A stretch of 6,138 bases of DNA from JBLHKW01 sp047618565 (GTDB taxonomy: Bacteria; Planctomycetota; UBA1135; GCA-002686595). Positions 5,603 through 6,138 of the stretch are shown piece after piece (position 1 is the stretch's first letter; each line of letters opens with the position of its first letter). The notes beneath the pieces were generated by a model. The model made no database searches. It had not been told where the DNA came from and worked only from the letters and a program-made list of their open reading frames with translations. The position numbers and the translations under genes were made by a program. Location: the NCBI GenBank assembly GCA_047618565.1, contig JBLHKW010000228.1, forward strand, positions 1 through 6,138, given 5' to 3'.

Positions 5603-6138
5603 GAACAGGTCGATGAACCTCAGTCTCGGGTCCGCCAGCTGATCCGTCGACGAGAGCCACACCACCAGCTTCTTCCCGGCCAGCTTGTCGCCCCGACGCC
5701 CCAGGGCCTGCCACACGGCCACCGAGCTGCCGCCGGGTAGGGCGATGGTGTCGAGTGGCATCTTCAGCTGCGCGAGGAGCAGGCTGTCGACGCCGCCGGC
5801 CTCCTCATGGAAGTGGTTCAGGAAGCTGTCGCCAAGGATCACGATCGGGCTCGACCGATCGGATTGCTGGGCCGCCTCTCCGTCTGCCGGTCGCAGCACC
5901 TGCGTCAGCCAGATTTCGAGACTCTGTTCGCTCTCGGGCAGGCCGGGCTTGCGGCGCGGCGTCCAGCTGGTGCGCTCGCGCTTCAACACGAAGTCGGTGC
6001 CCTCGCGCAGCTCCCCCGCGCTGAACCACGGGTACTGACGGATGCGCTCGGCGATGGCCCCGGCAGCGATGGCGGCGCCGCGCGGCGTCCAGTGTCGATC
6101 GAACGCGTGGTACAGGAACTCGTCGGCCGTTGCTGGGT
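5594..6138 (-). CDS. Second AlgJ/AlgX-like SGNH acetyltransferase, C-terminal 180 residues (5' end outside window)
   Basis: The frame is open from the window edge (first full codon ends at 6136) to a TGA at 5594-5596. Near the start of the visible part is FDRHWTPRGAAIAAGAIAERI, whose DRHW (residues 13-16, bases 6089-6100) is the Asp-His catalytic pair. IVILGDSF follows, with the GDSF nucleophile motif at residues 102-105 (bases 5822-5833). The spacing from His to Ser is 89 residues, close to the 93 in the neighbouring plus-strand SGNH protein. LDTIALPGGSSVAVWQALGRR and LAGKKLVVWLSSTDQL also align with that protein (VIMSAGGAARSVRESLARR, VTGKRLVIWQIAQREL). The protein stops 14 residues later (ADPRLRFIDLFED), so it lacks the roughly 120-residue C-terminal domain of its neighbour, and the usual Arg-Glu of the VIW-xxxx-REL motif is replaced by Asp-Gln. 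A GTG at 5989 could be read as a start but would remove DRHW, so the true start lies outside the window. It is probably a periplasmic acetyltransferase; substrate unknown. Confidence 0.85.
   Translation of the reverse strand, partial: PATADEFLYHAFDRHWTPRGAAIAAGAIAERIRQYPWFSAGELREGTDFVLKRERTSWTPRRKPGLPESEQSLEIWLTQVLRPADGEAAQQSDRSSPIVILGDSFLNHFHEEAGGVDSLLLAQLKMPLDTIALPGGSSVAVWQALGRRGDKLAGKKLVVWLSSTDQLADPRLRFIDLFED

Overview
This is a GC-rich window with tightly packed genes, clear Shine-Dalgarno sites, GTG as well as ATG starts, and strong GC preference at third codon positions. It is a bacterial chromosomal fragment. The gene content (MBOAT/SGNH O-acetylation genes, a TMTC-like GT-C protein, a secreted glycine-rich protein) would suit a high-GC free-living lineage such as Myxococcota, another former deltaproteobacterial group, or Planctomycetota. 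No rRNA, tRNA or lineage marker is present, so the phylum is a guess. I see no mobile element, CRISPR array or RNA gene.

Layout. Three genes on the minus strand fill the left 2.5 kb. In transcription order they are a secreted glycine-rich protein (2471 to 1824), a Mrp/ApbC-type P-loop ATPase with an N-terminal DUF59/MIP18 domain (1554 to 391, GTG start), and the N-terminal end of a TMTC-like multi-membrane-spanning GT-C protein (351 to beyond base 1). A 225-bp divergent intergenic region (2472-2696) separates these from a plus-strand pair. That pair is an AlgI-type MBOAT O-acyltransferase (2697-4112) and an AlgJ/AlgX-like SGNH acetyltransferase (4112-5587), whose stop and start codons overlap as TGATG. 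A second SGNH/AlgJ-like gene, lacking its 5' end, converges from the right on the minus strand (6138 to 5594). Only 6 bp separates the two stop codons.

How the genes work together. The MBOAT and SGNH proteins form the familiar two-step system for O-acetylating an exported polysaccharide: the membrane protein passes acetyl groups across the inner membrane, and the periplasmic SGNH enzyme places them on sugars. The second SGNH protein on the opposite strand suggests a second acetylation pair or a more elaborate locus to the right. The glycine-rich protein has a signal peptide, so it is probably exported. It is transcribed divergently from the acetylation genes, but a functional link is only inference. 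The Mrp protein belongs to the Fe-S cluster carrier family but is unusual: the CxxC cluster-binding motif is absent and a longer beta-rich-looking segment stands in its place. Its upstream region holds a plausible sigma70-type promoter with a perfect inverted repeat in the spacer.

The points most worth a second look are the altered Mrp, the possible operator in front of it, the tail-to-tail SGNH genes, and the extra C-terminal domain on only one of the two SGNH proteins.
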